Source: Planctomycetota bacterium (GTDB taxonomy: Bacteria > Planctomycetota > PLA2 > JAEUHO01). From it: a stretch of 64,000 bases of DNA. Location of the stretch: contig JANQJW010000066.1 in assembly GCA_028281445.1 (NCBI GenBank), positions 78,732-142,731 of the forward strand, in the 5' to 3' direction. Shown here piece by piece: positions 25,948 to 34,705 of this stretch. The notes below the pieces were generated by a model. The model was not told the DNA's origin. It did no database searches and saw nothing but the letters and a program-made list of their open reading frames with translations. Position 1 is the first letter of the stretch; each line of letters begins with the position of its first letter. Both the position numbers and the translations under genes were made by a program.

Positions 25948-26325
25948 ATGTCCTCCACGGCGCTCTATTTCATCTACCTGGCGGTCATGACGGGCGCACT
26001 CTTCTGCTTCCTCCAGGCGTTTCGTGTCCGTTTCGACACCCCGCGCCACAAGCGCTGGGGCATCGCCGGCGTCGTCGTCAGCCTGACGGGAATCGTGGTC
26101 GTACTGGTGGCTGCCGCGACCGTCGGATGGACCGTCCCGGAGCGCTTTCCCGAGGTGGTTCGCTGGCACCGGCGCCTTGCGTATGTAGGCACCGCGTTGA
26201 TCGTCCTCATCGCCGTGACAGGCGCCATGCGGCTGCGGATCCACACGAGGCTCTACCTCGTGTTCTTCCCCATCTACGTACTCGTACTGGTGCTGGCGAT
26301 CATCGGCTACGCGCCTCTCTCGTGA
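25948..26325 (+). CDS. Four-helix membrane protein with conserved-looking histidines
   Basis: 125 residues from ATG 25948; four hydrophobic segments at about 5-22, 35-58, 72-90 and 100-120. His residues occur near the membrane faces (PRHKRWG, RWHRRLAYVG, RIHTRLY), an arrangement reminiscent of small b-type cytochrome or DUF420-like proteins, but I cannot assign it. A divergent tRNA lies upstream and a repeat element downstream. Confidence 0.65.
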   Translation: MSSTALYFIYLAVMTGALFCFLQAFRVRFDTPRHKRWGIAGVVVSLTGIVVVLVAAATVGWTVPERFPEVVRWHRRLAYVGTALIVLIAVTGAMRLRIHTRLYLVFFPIYVLVLVLAIIGYAPLS

Positions 26326-26345
26326 TCGCGCGGTGGCTCGTCTTC

Positions 26346-26422
26346 GCGGGGGCACACGGTGCCCCTTACAGCAACTGCCCCTCGCTCGGCCTTGGGCTGT
26401 AGGGGCCTTGCGCCCCTCCGCG
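26346..26422. repeat. REP-like inverted pair, divergent type C
   Basis: The left arm GCGGGGGCACACGGTGCCCC ends in TTACAGC. The right arm is GCTGTAGGGGCC followed by TTGCGCCCCTCCGCG. Each arm is a GTAG/GTAA-led short hairpin and the two are inverted. The layout is that of families A and B but the sequence is diverged. It lies between the convergent ends of the 25948 and 26454 genes. Confidence 0.7.
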
Positions 26423-26453
26423 ACATCGCGGTGCGCCCCCCGAGATCGACGCG

Positions 26454-28784
26454 CTACTTCGCCATCCGCGCACGCGCGCGTTCGGTGTAGCCCTTCGTCT
26501 CGCGGCTGTACTTGTGCGAGCCGTCGGTTGCGCCGAGCTCCAGCTCGACGTCCCAGAACATGGTGTTCAGCTTGTGCGCGAACGTGTAGGCGAGCTGCAG
26601 TACGAGGAAGCGCGCGTCGTCCTTGGCGGTAAACGCGCTCTGTGCAAAGCGCGCGATCTGCTGCGGCTCCATGTCGGTCCAGGCGAGCGAGTGGGAGCGA
26701 CCCTCGACCTCGATGTCGAACATCGTGCGCGAGAGGCGCTTGAGCGTGCCCGTTCCCTTCGGCGTCTCGATCTCGCGCTCGTCCGCGGGGAGGTCCTTGA
26801 CCGTCTTGATCAGCTCGCCTTGGAAGTCGACGAGGTGCTGCGTGAAGCCGCGCCACCAGTCGAGCTCGCGGGCCAGCCGGCCCGACGCATCCGAGATGTC
26901 TGCCGGCACGAGCTGACGCGCGCCCGTGTACTCGTGCTTCGCGATGAGCTCCTCGGCCTTGCTCTTGTCCTTGGCCCACTGATCGCGCGCCGCCTTGATG
27001 GCATCCTGCGACGACCACTCGCGATCGGGGTGCGGGTGGCGCTTCTTGAGCTTGATCTCCGACGCGATCTCCTTGGCCTTCGCGCCGGCACTCGTGCCCT
27101 TGTACTTCTTGGCGACGCGCGAGTACTGGTCGCGGACGACCTTGGTGTCGGTGGGCGACGTCCAGGTGTTGCGCGCGTACGAGTGCGCGCGTTCGAGCGC
27201 TTCCTTGGCTTCCTTCTCGCGGCGTAGCTCCACCTGCCGCTCGAGGCGCGCCTTGCGATCCGCCTCGGTCTCCTCCACCGGAGTCGAGGACAGCCCGGCA
27301 GGGTCCGTCTTCACCGGGGCACTCGCGCTCTCGTCCGCGTCCGGCGTCGGCTGCGGGTCGTCCCCGCCGCTCATGGCGACGATGGCGATGACACCCACGG
27401 CGACCGCGACGAGGATGCCGATCATCGCAGGCGCCTTCTGGCCGGCCTTCTCGCGGCGCATGACGGCCGCGCGTGCACGGCTGCGGCGCTTGCGGCTCTT
27501 CAGCGTCTCCTTCTGCTTGAGCTCCTTGCCGCCGATCTCGTCGAGTGCGCTGATCACCTCCTGCGCCGTCGGGCGCAAGAGCGCGTCGCGCTTCGTGAGG
27601 CTGCGAACGATGTCGGCCACTTCCTTGTTCAGGCCGCCCTGGCGGTGTTGCTCGGGCCGCAGCGGCCGCGCCTTCATGTGCGACTTGAGGATCCCCTGGA
27701 TATCCTGGCCCGCGTAGGGCGGATTTCCGACCAGCAGGTGGTAGAGCACGATGCCGAGCGCGTAGATGTCGCTCGCTAGCTCGGCGTTGCCCGATTCGCA
27801 GATCTCCGGCGCCATGTAGTGGGGCGTGCCGACACGTTCGCTGCTCTCGTCGAAGCGCGCGGCGAGGCCGAAGTCCACGACCTTCACCGTGCCGTCCTCG
27901 AGTAGGACGAGGTTGTGCGGCTTGATGTCGCGGTGCACGAGACCGTGGGCGTGCGCGGCGCTCAGGCCGTTTGCCGCCTGACGCACGATGCGCAGCGCGT
28001 CCATGATCTCGACCTGACCCTCGCGGCTGATGAGATCCATGATCTCCTCGCCTTCGAGCAGCTCGACGACCATGTAGTGGAGTCCGCCTTCCTCGCCGAC
28101 GTCGTAGATCTTCGGGACGTTCTCGTTGTCCACCTTGGCGATGGCGCGCGCCTCCGACTGGAAGCGCTCGAGCAGTTGGGGGTTCTTCGCGACCTCCGTC
28201 CGAAGCACCTTCACGGCCACGACGTCGTCCAGCGCCTCGTAGTGCGCGCGATAGACCCGGGCCGTCTTCCCGACTCCGATGAGCTCCTCGATCTTGCAGC
28301 GTCCGAGCGTGCGCCCGACGAGCGGGTCGTGCTCGGACTGCATCTTGACCTGCTCGGCCTTGGACGGCTTGGGCTGCGGCGCGGGAGCCGGTGCCGGTGC
28401 CGCGGTGCGCTTCTTCCGGCCACCGCCGCGCCTGCGGCCTGCGCTGGGTGCCGGCGCTGCAGGCTTCGGTGCGGCGCTCGGCGTCTTCGGTGCGGCCGGC
28501 TTGGTCGGCACCCCGGGCTTGGTGGCCTTCGCCGGCGCCGCAGGCTTCTTCGGCGGCACGGCCGAGGCCTTCTTCGGGGCGACCTGCTTGGCGGGGGTCT
28601 TGGGCTTCTGCGGTGCGGCCGGCTTGACGGGCTTGGTGGGCACGGCCCCCTTGGGCTTGACCGCCTTCGGCTTCACCACCTTGGGCTTCGCCGGAGCCTT
28701 CGGCTTGACCGGCCCCTCGATCTTCCTCGGGGTCTTCGGCTTCTTTGCCTGGCCGGTGTCGGTATCGGAGGGGCCGTTCGCCAT
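26454..28784 (-). CDS. Transmembrane Ser/Thr protein kinase with histone-H1-like N-terminal tail
   Basis: 776 residues. Residues 1-145 are almost entirely Lys, Pro and Ala (KPKAPAKPKVVKPK-type repeats), resembling histone H1 tails. Residues ~157-420 form a complete Hanks-type kinase: GVGKTARVY loop, Lys192, catalytic HRDIKPHN (Asp286), DFG at 304-306 and APE. A membrane segment spans about 453-471. The following ~300 residues are charged and probably helical, then a C-terminal domain. Such kinases phosphorylate Ser/Thr after a signal received by the outer domain. Here the basic tail is on the cytoplasmic side with the kinase and could bind DNA or polyanions (inference). Confidence 0.92.
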   Translation of the reverse strand: MANGPSDTDTGQAKKPKTPRKIEGPVKPKAPAKPKVVKPKAVKPKGAVPTKPVKPAAPQKPKTPAKQVAPKKASAVPPKKPAAPAKATKPGVPTKPAAPKTPSAAPKPAAPAPSAGRRRGGGRKKRTAAPAPAPAPQPKPSKAEQVKMQSEHDPLVGRTLGRCKIEELIGVGKTARVYRAHYEALDDVVAVKVLRTEVAKNPQLLERFQSEARAIAKVDNENVPKIYDVGEEGGLHYMVVELLEGEEIMDLISREGQVEIMDALRIVRQAANGLSAAHAHGLVHRDIKPHNLVLLEDGTVKVVDFGLAARFDESSERVGTPHYMAPEICESGNAELASDIYALGIVLYHLLVGNPPYAGQDIQGILKSHMKARPLRPEQHRQGGLNKEVADIVRSLTKRDALLRPTAQEVISALDEIGGKELKQKETLKSRKRRSRARAAVMRREKAGQKAPAMIGILVAVAVGVIAIVAMSGGDDPQPTPDADESASAPVKTDPAGLSSTPVEETEADRKARLERQVELRREKEAKEALERAHSYARNTWTSPTDTKVVRDQYSRVAKKYKGTSAGAKAKEIASEIKLKKRHPHPDREWSSQDAIKAARDQWAKDKSKAEELIAKHEYTGARQLVPADISDASGRLARELDWWRGFTQHLVDFQGELIKTVKDLPADEREIETPKGTGTLKRLSRTMFDIEVEGRSHSLAWTDMEPQQIARFAQSAFTAKDDARFLVLQLAYTFAHKLNTMFWDVELELGATDGSHKYSRETKGYTERARARMAK

Positions 28785-28827
28785 GCTGTCATCCTAGCCC
28801 GCGGTCGCGCGGCTGTACGGGGTCTTG

Positions 28828-30891
28828 CTACCCCAGTTCCAGCTGACGCTTCGCGTCCACCACGTCGCGGTCGATGCGCGCCTTGGCCTCGTGCAGCACG
28901 ACGACGCAGGGATCGCCCTTGGGCAGTGCGTGTGCCGCCTGGCGCAGGAGCTGGATGCTCATCCGCAGGATGCGGACCAGGTCTCCGGCCGCGAGCGTCG
29001 TGTGGTCGAGCACCTCTTCGAACGCCGCCCCTTCCGCCCAGCGCTGCACGGGACCCGCGATGCCGAAGTCCGGCCCGCGGGTGACGTCCCGCACGCCGAG
29101 TACGCGCTCCTGGGCGGCGAATGCGTCCATGTGTGCCGTGAACGGAACCTGGACGCCCTTGAGGCTGCGGGTCGGCCGCGCCGAGGCGTCGGCGGGCCGG
29201 GCCTCGTACACGATCGAGGCGAAGAGCATCGCCGTCTGGACCGGGTCGCACCGAAACAGCCAGCCGCCTTCGTACGCCTCGGTTACGGCGATCTCGTAGC
29301 CGTTGATGTGCGCGCAGAGGCGCCCCTTGCGCGTCAGTGTGTCATCCTCGATGTAGTGGAAGTGCCGGAGCGTATCGAGGCGTGCCTTGATCAGACGCGA
29401 GCCGGGCTCTTCCTTCGGCTTGCCGTGATGGCGGCGGCGCCTTCGTCCCCGATGCGGCTTCTTCGCGCGGCTCTGTTGATGCCGCGCGAAGGAACGCTGC
29501 CACGCCTGGGGCACCTGGTCGCCGACGCGTCGGAACAGGTTGAGAACGGCCGAGTAGTTCAGGTTGAAGCGGCTGCGGACCGGTTCGGTGCGTCCGCTAT
29601 GGAAGTACTCCAGGTTGTCGTAGCTGACCGCGCTCTCGTCGAGCAGCGCGAAGACCCAGCCCTTCTCGTCGATGCCCTGGCGGCCTGCACGCCCCGCCAT
29701 CTGCCAGTAGTCGCGCGCCTTGAGCGGACCGAACGCGATGCCATCGTACTTCGCGAGGGTGTGGAAGCATACGGTGCGTGCAGGCATGTTCACGCCGAGC
29801 GCGAACGTCTCCGTCGCGAACAGCAACCGCACGAGGCCGCTCGTGAAGAGGCGTTCCACGATCTCCTTGTCGATCGGTAGCATGCCCGCGTGGTGGTAGA
29901 GCACGCCGCGTGCAGCGAGGCTGCGCAGGTGGTTCGTGTCCTCGGCATCCTTGACGTCGTAGAGGGCGGTCAGCTCGTCGAAGAGGCGCAGCATCTCGTC
30001 ACGTTGTGCGGTCGTGAGGAGGTCGCGTGACGCGTGGCGCATGGCGAGCGACTCGCAGTCCCGGCGGCTGAAGCAGAAGTAGATCGCCGGCAGGAGGTTG
30101 CGCTCGCGGAGGAACTCCGCGAGGTCGTCGCCCGCGCGTTCCAGGATCCGCGCCTGCGTCTTGCGGCTGCGGCCACGTTGGTGCGGCCGTCGCCCGCCGC
30201 GGCGTGCCGCATGCCGGTCGCGGCCGCGACTCATCTCGATGAAGTGGCGCTTGACCTCGTCCAGAGCGCGCGGCCCGCGGCCCGGGATCCATATCTTGTG
30301 CGTGAGCGGCACGGGTCGTTCTTCCTGGATGATGACGTCGACCGGCGTCCCGCGGACCTTCTGGATCCAGCCCGCGAAGTCGTGGACGTTGGGCACGGTG
30401 GCGGAGAGCCCAACCACGCGGATGTGCTGCGGGGCGTAGATGATCGCCTCTTCCCACACGGTGCCGCGTTCGCGGTCGTCGAGGTAGTGCACCTCGTCGA
30501 AGATCACGAAATCGAAGCCGTCGAGGCGCCCGGGGTCCTCGAAGATCGTGTTGCGGAAGATCTCCGTCGTCATGATCAGGAGCGGCGCGTCCGGATCGAG
30601 CGTCACATCACCGGTCATGAGGCCGACGCGCTCGTCGCCGTACGCCTCGCGGAAGTCGCGGTACTTCTGGTTCGAGAGCGCCTTGATCGGCGAGGTGTAG
30701 ACGACCCGGCGGTCCTGGCCGAGTGCCTGTTCGATGGCGAAGTCCGCGACGAGGGTTTTTCCGGCCCCGGTCGGTGCCGCCACGAGCACGTTGCGGCCGG
30801 CGAAGATGGCGGCGATCGCATCGCGCTGGAAGGGGAAGAGCTTCAGCCCGCGAAACGTGGCGGGGGAGCCCGCTTTGGAGTCTCGGGGCAT
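28828..30891 (-). CDS. Ski2/Mtr4-like superfamily 2 helicase
   Basis: 687 residues. Helicase motifs in order: LFPFQRDAI (Q-like), Walker A APTGAGKTL, YTSPIKALSNQKYRDF (Ia), DEVH box (FDEVHYL), LSATVPN (III), YHHAGMLP, FATETFALGVNMPARTV and QMAGRAGRQG (VI). The wording of these motifs is typical of the Ski2/Mtr4/HelY group, which unwinds structured RNA and in eukaryotes feeds the exosome. Basic runs at about 255-275 and 495-515 may bind RNA. The C-terminal ~170 residues correspond to the helical DSHCT-like region in shortened form. It lies 43 bases upstream of the kinase gene on the same strand. Confidence 0.93.
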   Translation of the reverse strand: MPRDSKAGSPATFRGLKLFPFQRDAIAAIFAGRNVLVAAPTGAGKTLVADFAIEQALGQDRRVVYTSPIKALSNQKYRDFREAYGDERVGLMTGDVTLDPDAPLLIMTTEIFRNTIFEDPGRLDGFDFVIFDEVHYLDDRERGTVWEEAIIYAPQHIRVVGLSATVPNVHDFAGWIQKVRGTPVDVIIQEERPVPLTHKIWIPGRGPRALDEVKRHFIEMSRGRDRHAARRGGRRPHQRGRSRKTQARILERAGDDLAEFLRERNLLPAIYFCFSRRDCESLAMRHASRDLLTTAQRDEMLRLFDELTALYDVKDAEDTNHLRSLAARGVLYHHAGMLPIDKEIVERLFTSGLVRLLFATETFALGVNMPARTVCFHTLAKYDGIAFGPLKARDYWQMAGRAGRQGIDEKGWVFALLDESAVSYDNLEYFHSGRTEPVRSRFNLNYSAVLNLFRRVGDQVPQAWQRSFARHQQSRAKKPHRGRRRRRHHGKPKEEPGSRLIKARLDTLRHFHYIEDDTLTRKGRLCAHINGYEIAVTEAYEGGWLFRCDPVQTAMLFASIVYEARPADASARPTRSLKGVQVPFTAHMDAFAAQERVLGVRDVTRGPDFGIAGPVQRWAEGAAFEEVLDHTTLAAGDLVRILRMSIQLLRQAAHALPKGDPCVVVLHEAKARIDRDVVDAKRQLELG

Positions 30892-30928
30892 GAGCGGATC
30901 CTACGGGGCAGCGCATGCCTTCGGTAGC

Positions 30929-31303
30929 ATGAGGCGCATGGCTCGTCTCCCCTGCCTACTGATTGTTGTCACGGCGCTCTGGCTCCTTTGCGTACCGCTC
31001 GTCGGATGCAGCGCGGGTCGCTTGCCCGGGCAGAAGTCGATGTCGTTCGCCGCCATGCAGATGCTCAACGAAGGCGTCGACGGCGATTGGATCCTGGCCG
31101 AGTACCCGGATGCACGCCAGGTCGAGCGGCGGCCCGACGGCAGTCTCCAGCGTTTGACGTACTGGGTGAACGACCCCCAGGGCCAGGGCCGCGGGCTCGT
31201 GATGCACTTCGACGAGACAGGCACGCTCACCCGCAAGGACTACGGCGGTCCCGTCGTGCGCCCGCCGGATCGCAATTCCAACATCGGCTTCGGCGGCGGG
31301 TAA
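30929..31303 (+). CDS. Small putative lipoprotein
   Basis: About 124 residues. A hydrophobic signal (LPCLLIVVTALWLLCVPLVG) ends in the lipobox LVGC, predicting lipidation at Cys. The mature part has an ILAEYPDARQVERR-type segment and a Gly-rich end. No family recognised. Starts at 30929 or 30938 (both ATG, same frame) are equally credible. It diverges from the helicase gene with only 37 bases between them. Confidence 0.65.
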   Translation: MRRMARLPCLLIVVTALWLLCVPLVGCSAGRLPGQKSMSFAAMQMLNEGVDGDWILAEYPDARQVERRPDGSLQRLTYWVNDPQGQGRGLVMHFDETGTLTRKDYGGPVVRPPDRNSNIGFGGG

Positions 31304-31311
31304 GCGACCCC

Positions 31312-31869
31312 ATGGCCGCGAAGAAGCGAGGCGGGCGCGCGCCGTCCGGCGGCGGCCTGTGGGCGCCCAAGCTGGGGATCGTGTCACTTCGCGTCTTCAC
31401 GGGCGCCGTCATGTTCAGCGCGGCCTGGTACAAGCTCGTCACGCCGGGGACAGGGCTCGGCGACACGATCAACAACTTCGCCGAGCGTGAGTACATCCCG
31501 CTCGTGCGACAGGCCATCGCGCATCCGCCGACGGTGCTGGGCTGGCGCATGGACTGGTTCTCGAGTCTGCTCGAGAACGTGTTCCTGCCGGGGCAGTCGC
31601 CCTATGTCTTCGGCGCGGCCATCCTGTTCTTCGAGGGGCTGCTGGGCATCAGCCTGATCCTCGGGGTCTGCACGCGGCTCATGAGCGTGCTCGGTGCGTT
31701 CCTGATGCTGGGCTTCGGGCTCGCCAAGGGGCTGCCGTTCCTGACAGTCACGAAGGGGACGAACTGGTTCCTCGTGATGATCCTCTTCACGCTCGCGTTG
31801 ACGGCCGCGGGACGGATCCTTGGGCTGGACGGGCGACTGCAGCACCGCTTCCCACGGTGGATCTCGTAG
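31312..31869 (+). CDS. DoxX-family membrane protein
   Basis: 185 residues from ATG 31312. A basic Gly-rich N-terminus is followed by SLRVFTGAVMFSAAWYKL, the first helix typical of DoxX proteins. FEGLLGISLILGVCTRLMSVLGAFLMLGF and a final helix pair complete four membrane segments. DoxX proteins occur in thiosulfate:quinone oxidoreductases and in redox-stress complexes, but many are uncharacterised. It follows the lipoprotein gene by eight bases and is probably co-transcribed. Confidence 0.82.
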   Translation: MAAKKRGGRAPSGGGLWAPKLGIVSLRVFTGAVMFSAAWYKLVTPGTGLGDTINNFAEREYIPLVRQAIAHPPTVLGWRMDWFSSLLENVFLPGQSPYVFGAAILFFEGLLGISLILGVCTRLMSVLGAFLMLGFGLAKGLPFLTVTKGTNWFLVMILFTLALTAAGRILGLDGRLQHRFPRWIS

Positions 31870-31888
31870 CCGGGTAGGCTGCGCGCGT

Positions 31889-31948
31889 GTCGCTCTCGAC
31901 CTTCAGGACGTCCGCTTCTCGTATGGGGACCACGAGGTCCTGCGCGGC
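31889..31948 (+). pseudogene. Stub of a second ABC transporter ATPase
   Basis: Twenty codons read VALDLQDVRFSYGDHEVLRG, the start of a FecE/BtuD-type ATPase. Thirteen of 20 residues match the N-terminus of the intact ATPase 212 bases downstream, and most base differences fall at third codon positions. There is no in-frame start codon next to it. Homology stops exactly where a 109-bp palindromic element begins. It looks like the remnant of a tandem paralogue. Confidence 0.7.
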
Positions 31949-31951
31949 CTC

Positions 31952-32060
31952 CTAGGCACCCTGGATGCTCGGCGGCGCTTCGCGGGACTCCTCCTCGCGT
32001 AGTCAGGCTACGCGCGTCGTCGTCGCCCGCTTTGCGGCGCCGTCGCCCCAGGGCGCCTAG
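31952..32060. repeat. 109-bp imperfect palindrome (MITE/BIME-like)
   Basis: Ends CTAGGCACCCTGG (31952-31964) and CCAGGGCGCCTAG (32048-32060) are inverted with one mismatch. Inner blocks GGCGGCGC/GCGGCGCC, CGCGGG/CCCGC and CGCGTAG/CTACGCG continue the palindrome to a TCAGG centre. The structure begins where ABC-ATPase homology ends, suggesting a small mobile or recombination-derived element. Unlike the other repeats here it has no GTAGGG unit. Confidence 0.7.
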
Positions 32061-32100
32061 CTGCCAAGCTCCATGGCGATCGGGTTAGTCTTCCTCCCTC

Positions 32101-32889
32101 ATGTCGTTGCTCAGCCTCCAAGAAGTCGGCTTCTCGTACGGCGAGTATGAAGTGCTACGCGGCATCTCCCTGTCCGTGTCGAGCGGCGAGATGGTCGCGA
32201 TCGTGGGCGCCAACGGGACCGGCAAGACGACGCTGCTGCGCGTCGCGGGCGGCCTGCTGGAGCCCGCGCGCGGCGATGTGCTGCTGAAGGGCGAGCCGAT
32301 CCGCGGCGTGACACGGCGCGCCGCCGCACGCGTGATGGCGGCCGTCCAGGCGGAGGAGCGCTCCGTCTTTCCCTACACCGTCCGCGAGTCGGTCACGCTC
32401 GGCCGCCATCCCTGGCGCGGCGCGTTTGCGCCGTTGAGCGACGTCGACAAGGCGTGTGTGGCCGCCGCGATCAACCTCACGGATCTCGACGATCTGATCG
32501 AACGCCCGCTGCCCGAGCTCAGCTCGGGCGAACGCCAGCGCGTTGCCATCGCGCGCGCCTTCGTGCAGGACGCACAGGTCTTCCTCCTCGACGAGCCGAC
32601 GTCGCATCTCGACCTCGGCCAGCGCCTGCGCATGCTGCGCATCTTCCGCATGCGCACGCGCGATGTGGACTGTGCCGTGCTGGCTGTGCTCCACGACCTG
32701 AACCTCGCGGCCCAGACCGCCGACCGTCTCCTGCTGCTGGAGGACGGCCGGGTCACCGTGCAAGGCACGCCCGCCGCGGTGCTCACGCCCGAGCACGTCG
32801 AGCGTGCGTTCGGCACGCCGGTCGAGATCCTCGCGCATCCCCAGACCGGGTTGCCGGTCGTGGTGCCGCTGGCGGAGGCGGACGCATGA
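32101..32889 (+). CDS. ABC ATPase of a FecE/BtuD-type metal-chelate importer
   Basis: 262 residues. Walker A GANGTGKTT, signature LSSGERQ, Walker B VFLLDEPTSHLD and H-loop VLHDLN define an importer ATPase of the iron-siderophore/heme/B12 class. The QAEERSVFPYTVRESVTLGRHP block is a hallmark of FecE/BtuD-like proteins. It forms a complex with the downstream permease, fed by the binding lipoprotein. Gene order ATPase-binding protein-permease with four-base overlaps shows a tight operon. The ligand (cobalamin, heme or siderophore) cannot be fixed; no cobalamin riboswitch is seen upstream. Confidence 0.93.
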   Translation: MSLLSLQEVGFSYGEYEVLRGISLSVSSGEMVAIVGANGTGKTTLLRVAGGLLEPARGDVLLKGEPIRGVTRRAAARVMAAVQAEERSVFPYTVRESVTLGRHPWRGAFAPLSDVDKACVAAAINLTDLDDLIERPLPELSSGERQRVAIARAFVQDAQVFLLDEPTSHLDLGQRLRMLRIFRMRTRDVDCAVLAVLHDLNLAAQTADRLLLLEDGRVTVQGTPAAVLTPEHVERAFGTPVEILAHPQTGLPVVVPLAEADA

Positions 32890-33722
32890 TGCGCGTCGCG
32901 GCGTTCGTCCTGCTGTTGCTCTGCACCGCATGCGGAGACGACGGTCCGCCTGCGGCACCCAGCGGACCGCCGCAGCGCATCGTGAGCACGCTGCCCGGCA
33001 TCACCGAGATGGTCTGCTACCTGGGCGCATGCGATCGGCTGGTCGCGGTTTCGCCCTACTGCGACTACCCGGCCGAAGTAGAGAGACTGCCGCGCGTGAA
33101 GGTGCACCCGTTCGATGTCGAGGCGGTCTTGAGGATGAAGCCCGACATGGTCATCGTCGACGAGCGCCTGCATCGGCAGGACCTTGCGGTCATCCGCAAG
33201 CGCGTGCCGGGCCTGCTCGTGCTCGACACGAGTCGCTCGCTGGACAGCGTGATGGCCTCGATGAAACGTCTCGCAGACGTCCTCGACACCGACGAAGCCC
33301 GGACGCAGGCGAAGCGCTGGGACGTGCGAGCGGCGGTCGAGGTGTATCTACACGAGCCGGAAGGCAAGCCGCGCGTATCCGTGCTCATCGTCGGGCAGTG
33401 GGATCCGCTGTACGTGATGGGCAAGGGGTCGCTGCTCGACGACCTGGTAACGACGTGCGGAGCCACGAATGTTGCTTGGGACCTCGAGGGCGATGCGTCC
33501 GGCACGTTCTCCGAAGAGCTCGTACTGGAGCGGCAGCCCGACTGGATCCTGACGCCGCGAACACCCATGCCCGACCGCATCCGCAAGCGCTGGAAGGGCG
33601 TACCCGCGGTCAAGAACGGGCGCATCGTCGACGGATCCGGTGACGACCTCGTGCGCGCGGGGCCGCGCGTTCTCGAAGGACTGCACCGGCTCGCGAGGCT
33701 GCTGCGGGAGCCGATCAAGTGA
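32886..33722 (+). CDS. Metal-chelate ABC transporter substrate-binding lipoprotein (BtuF-like)
   Basis: 278 residues from the ATG overlapping the ATPase stop (ATGA). The signal ends in lipobox LCTAC, so it is membrane-tethered in the periplasm. The helical-backbone binding fold is indicated by QRIVSTLPGITEMVCYLGACDRLV, SPYCDYPAEV, KPDMVIV and the VPAVKNGRIV segment near the end, all typical of BtuF/FecB-type class III binding proteins. BtuF-like wording favours a corrinoid ligand, with moderate certainty. It delivers ligand to the permease encoded next. Confidence 0.88.
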   Translation: MMRVAAFVLLLLCTACGDDGPPAAPSGPPQRIVSTLPGITEMVCYLGACDRLVAVSPYCDYPAEVERLPRVKVHPFDVEAVLRMKPDMVIVDERLHRQDLAVIRKRVPGLLVLDTSRSLDSVMASMKRLADVLDTDEARTQAKRWDVRAAVEVYLHEPEGKPRVSVLIVGQWDPLYVMGKGSLLDDLVTTCGATNVAWDLEGDASGTFSEELVLERQPDWILTPRTPMPDRIRKRWKGVPAVKNGRIVDGSGDDLVRAGPRVLEGLHRLARLLREPIK

Positions 33723-34705
33723 GCGGTCGCTGGATCATGGCTGCGCTCTTCGTCGTGCTCGCCACGGGGGCCGCGCTGTGCATGGGCCCCGCAGATCTCT
33801 CGCCCGGTGACGTATGGGGCGCACTGACCGGCGACGAGGCGGATTCCGTCAAGCACACGATCGTCCATCGCGTGCGCCTCCCGCAGGTTCTCCTCGGCTT
33901 GCTTGTCGGCGCAGCGCTCAGCGTCTCGGGTGTTCTCTTCCAGGCCCTGCTGCGCAACGACCTTGCCGAGCCGTATCTGCTCGGCGTCGGACCCGGTGCG
34001 TTGCTGGGCGTAACGATTGCCGCGGTCTTCTTCGCTGGATCGGCGGATGCGAGTACGGTGCCCTTGCTGCGCGGGGTGTTCGCCTTCCTCGGCGCCATCG
34101 GGGTTGCTGCGATCATCTTCTCGTTCGCGCGCAAGGGCGTGCGGCGCACGTCGGTGTCGGTCTTGCTCGCCGGCATTGCGATCGGCGCGTTCGTGCACGC
34201 GATCGCGACGGGCATGCTGCACACGCTGGATGACTGGCCGCGCGTCGTGCGCTGGCTGCTCGGCGATCTCAGTCTCGCGGAGTATCAGCAGGTCGCCGTG
34301 CTCGGTGCCGTGCTCGCCGTGGGCGGGCTCGCTGCGTGGGCCTGGGCGCGCGATCTCGACGTCCTTACGTTGGGCGAGGAGGCGGCGTGGTTCGGCGGGG
34401 TCGAGCCGCGGCGATCCCTGTGGTTGCTCGGCGGGCTCGCGTGCCTCCTCGCAGCCGCCGCCGTTGCGCAATGTGGGCTTGTCGGGTTCATCGGGCTGGT
34501 CGTGCCCCACATCGGCCGGCGGCTGTTCGGGCCGGGCCATAGGACCCTCATCCCCGCGGCTGCCCTGCTCGGCGCGGGACTCCTGGTGCTAGCCGACGGT
34601 CTCTCCCGCGAGCTGCACCCTCCGCAGGGCTTTCCGCTCGCTGTCGTCACGGCCGCTCTCGGGGCCCCGATGCTCGCCTGGCTCGTACACCGGAAAGCCG
34701 GTTAA
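33719..34705 (+). CDS. FecCD/BtuC-type ABC permease
   Basis: 328 residues, GTG start overlapping the previous stop. About ten membrane segments. Family motifs include RLPQVLLGLLVGAALSVSG, FQALLRNDLAEPYLLGVG and GLVGFIGLVVPHIGRRLFG, the last being the coupling region that contacts the ATPase. FecCD permeases work as homodimers to import iron chelates, heme or B12. Last gene of the three-gene importer operon. Confidence 0.93.
   Translation: MSGRWIMAALFVVLATGAALCMGPADLSPGDVWGALTGDEADSVKHTIVHRVRLPQVLLGLLVGAALSVSGVLFQALLRNDLAEPYLLGVGPGALLGVTIAAVFFAGSADASTVPLLRGVFAFLGAIGVAAIIFSFARKGVRRTSVSVLLAGIAIGAFVHAIATGMLHTLDDWPRVVRWLLGDLSLAEYQQVAVLGAVLAVGGLAAWAWARDLDVLTLGEEAAWFGGVEPRRSLWLLGGLACLLAAAAVAQCGLVGFIGLVVPHIGRRLFGPGHRTLIPAAALLGAGLLVLADGLSRELHPPQGFPLAVVTAALGAPMLAWLVHRKAG

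Noticed and set aside
25366..27018. 550-residue minus-strand frame ending in the SET domain
   Set aside because: It would run through the tRNA-Gly gene and its terminator; only the last 116 residues, from ATG 25716, are credible.
31870..32100. Cobalamin riboswitch upstream of the BtuD-like gene
   Set aside because: No B12-box-like conserved segment; the space is an ABC-ATPase remnant plus a palindrome.
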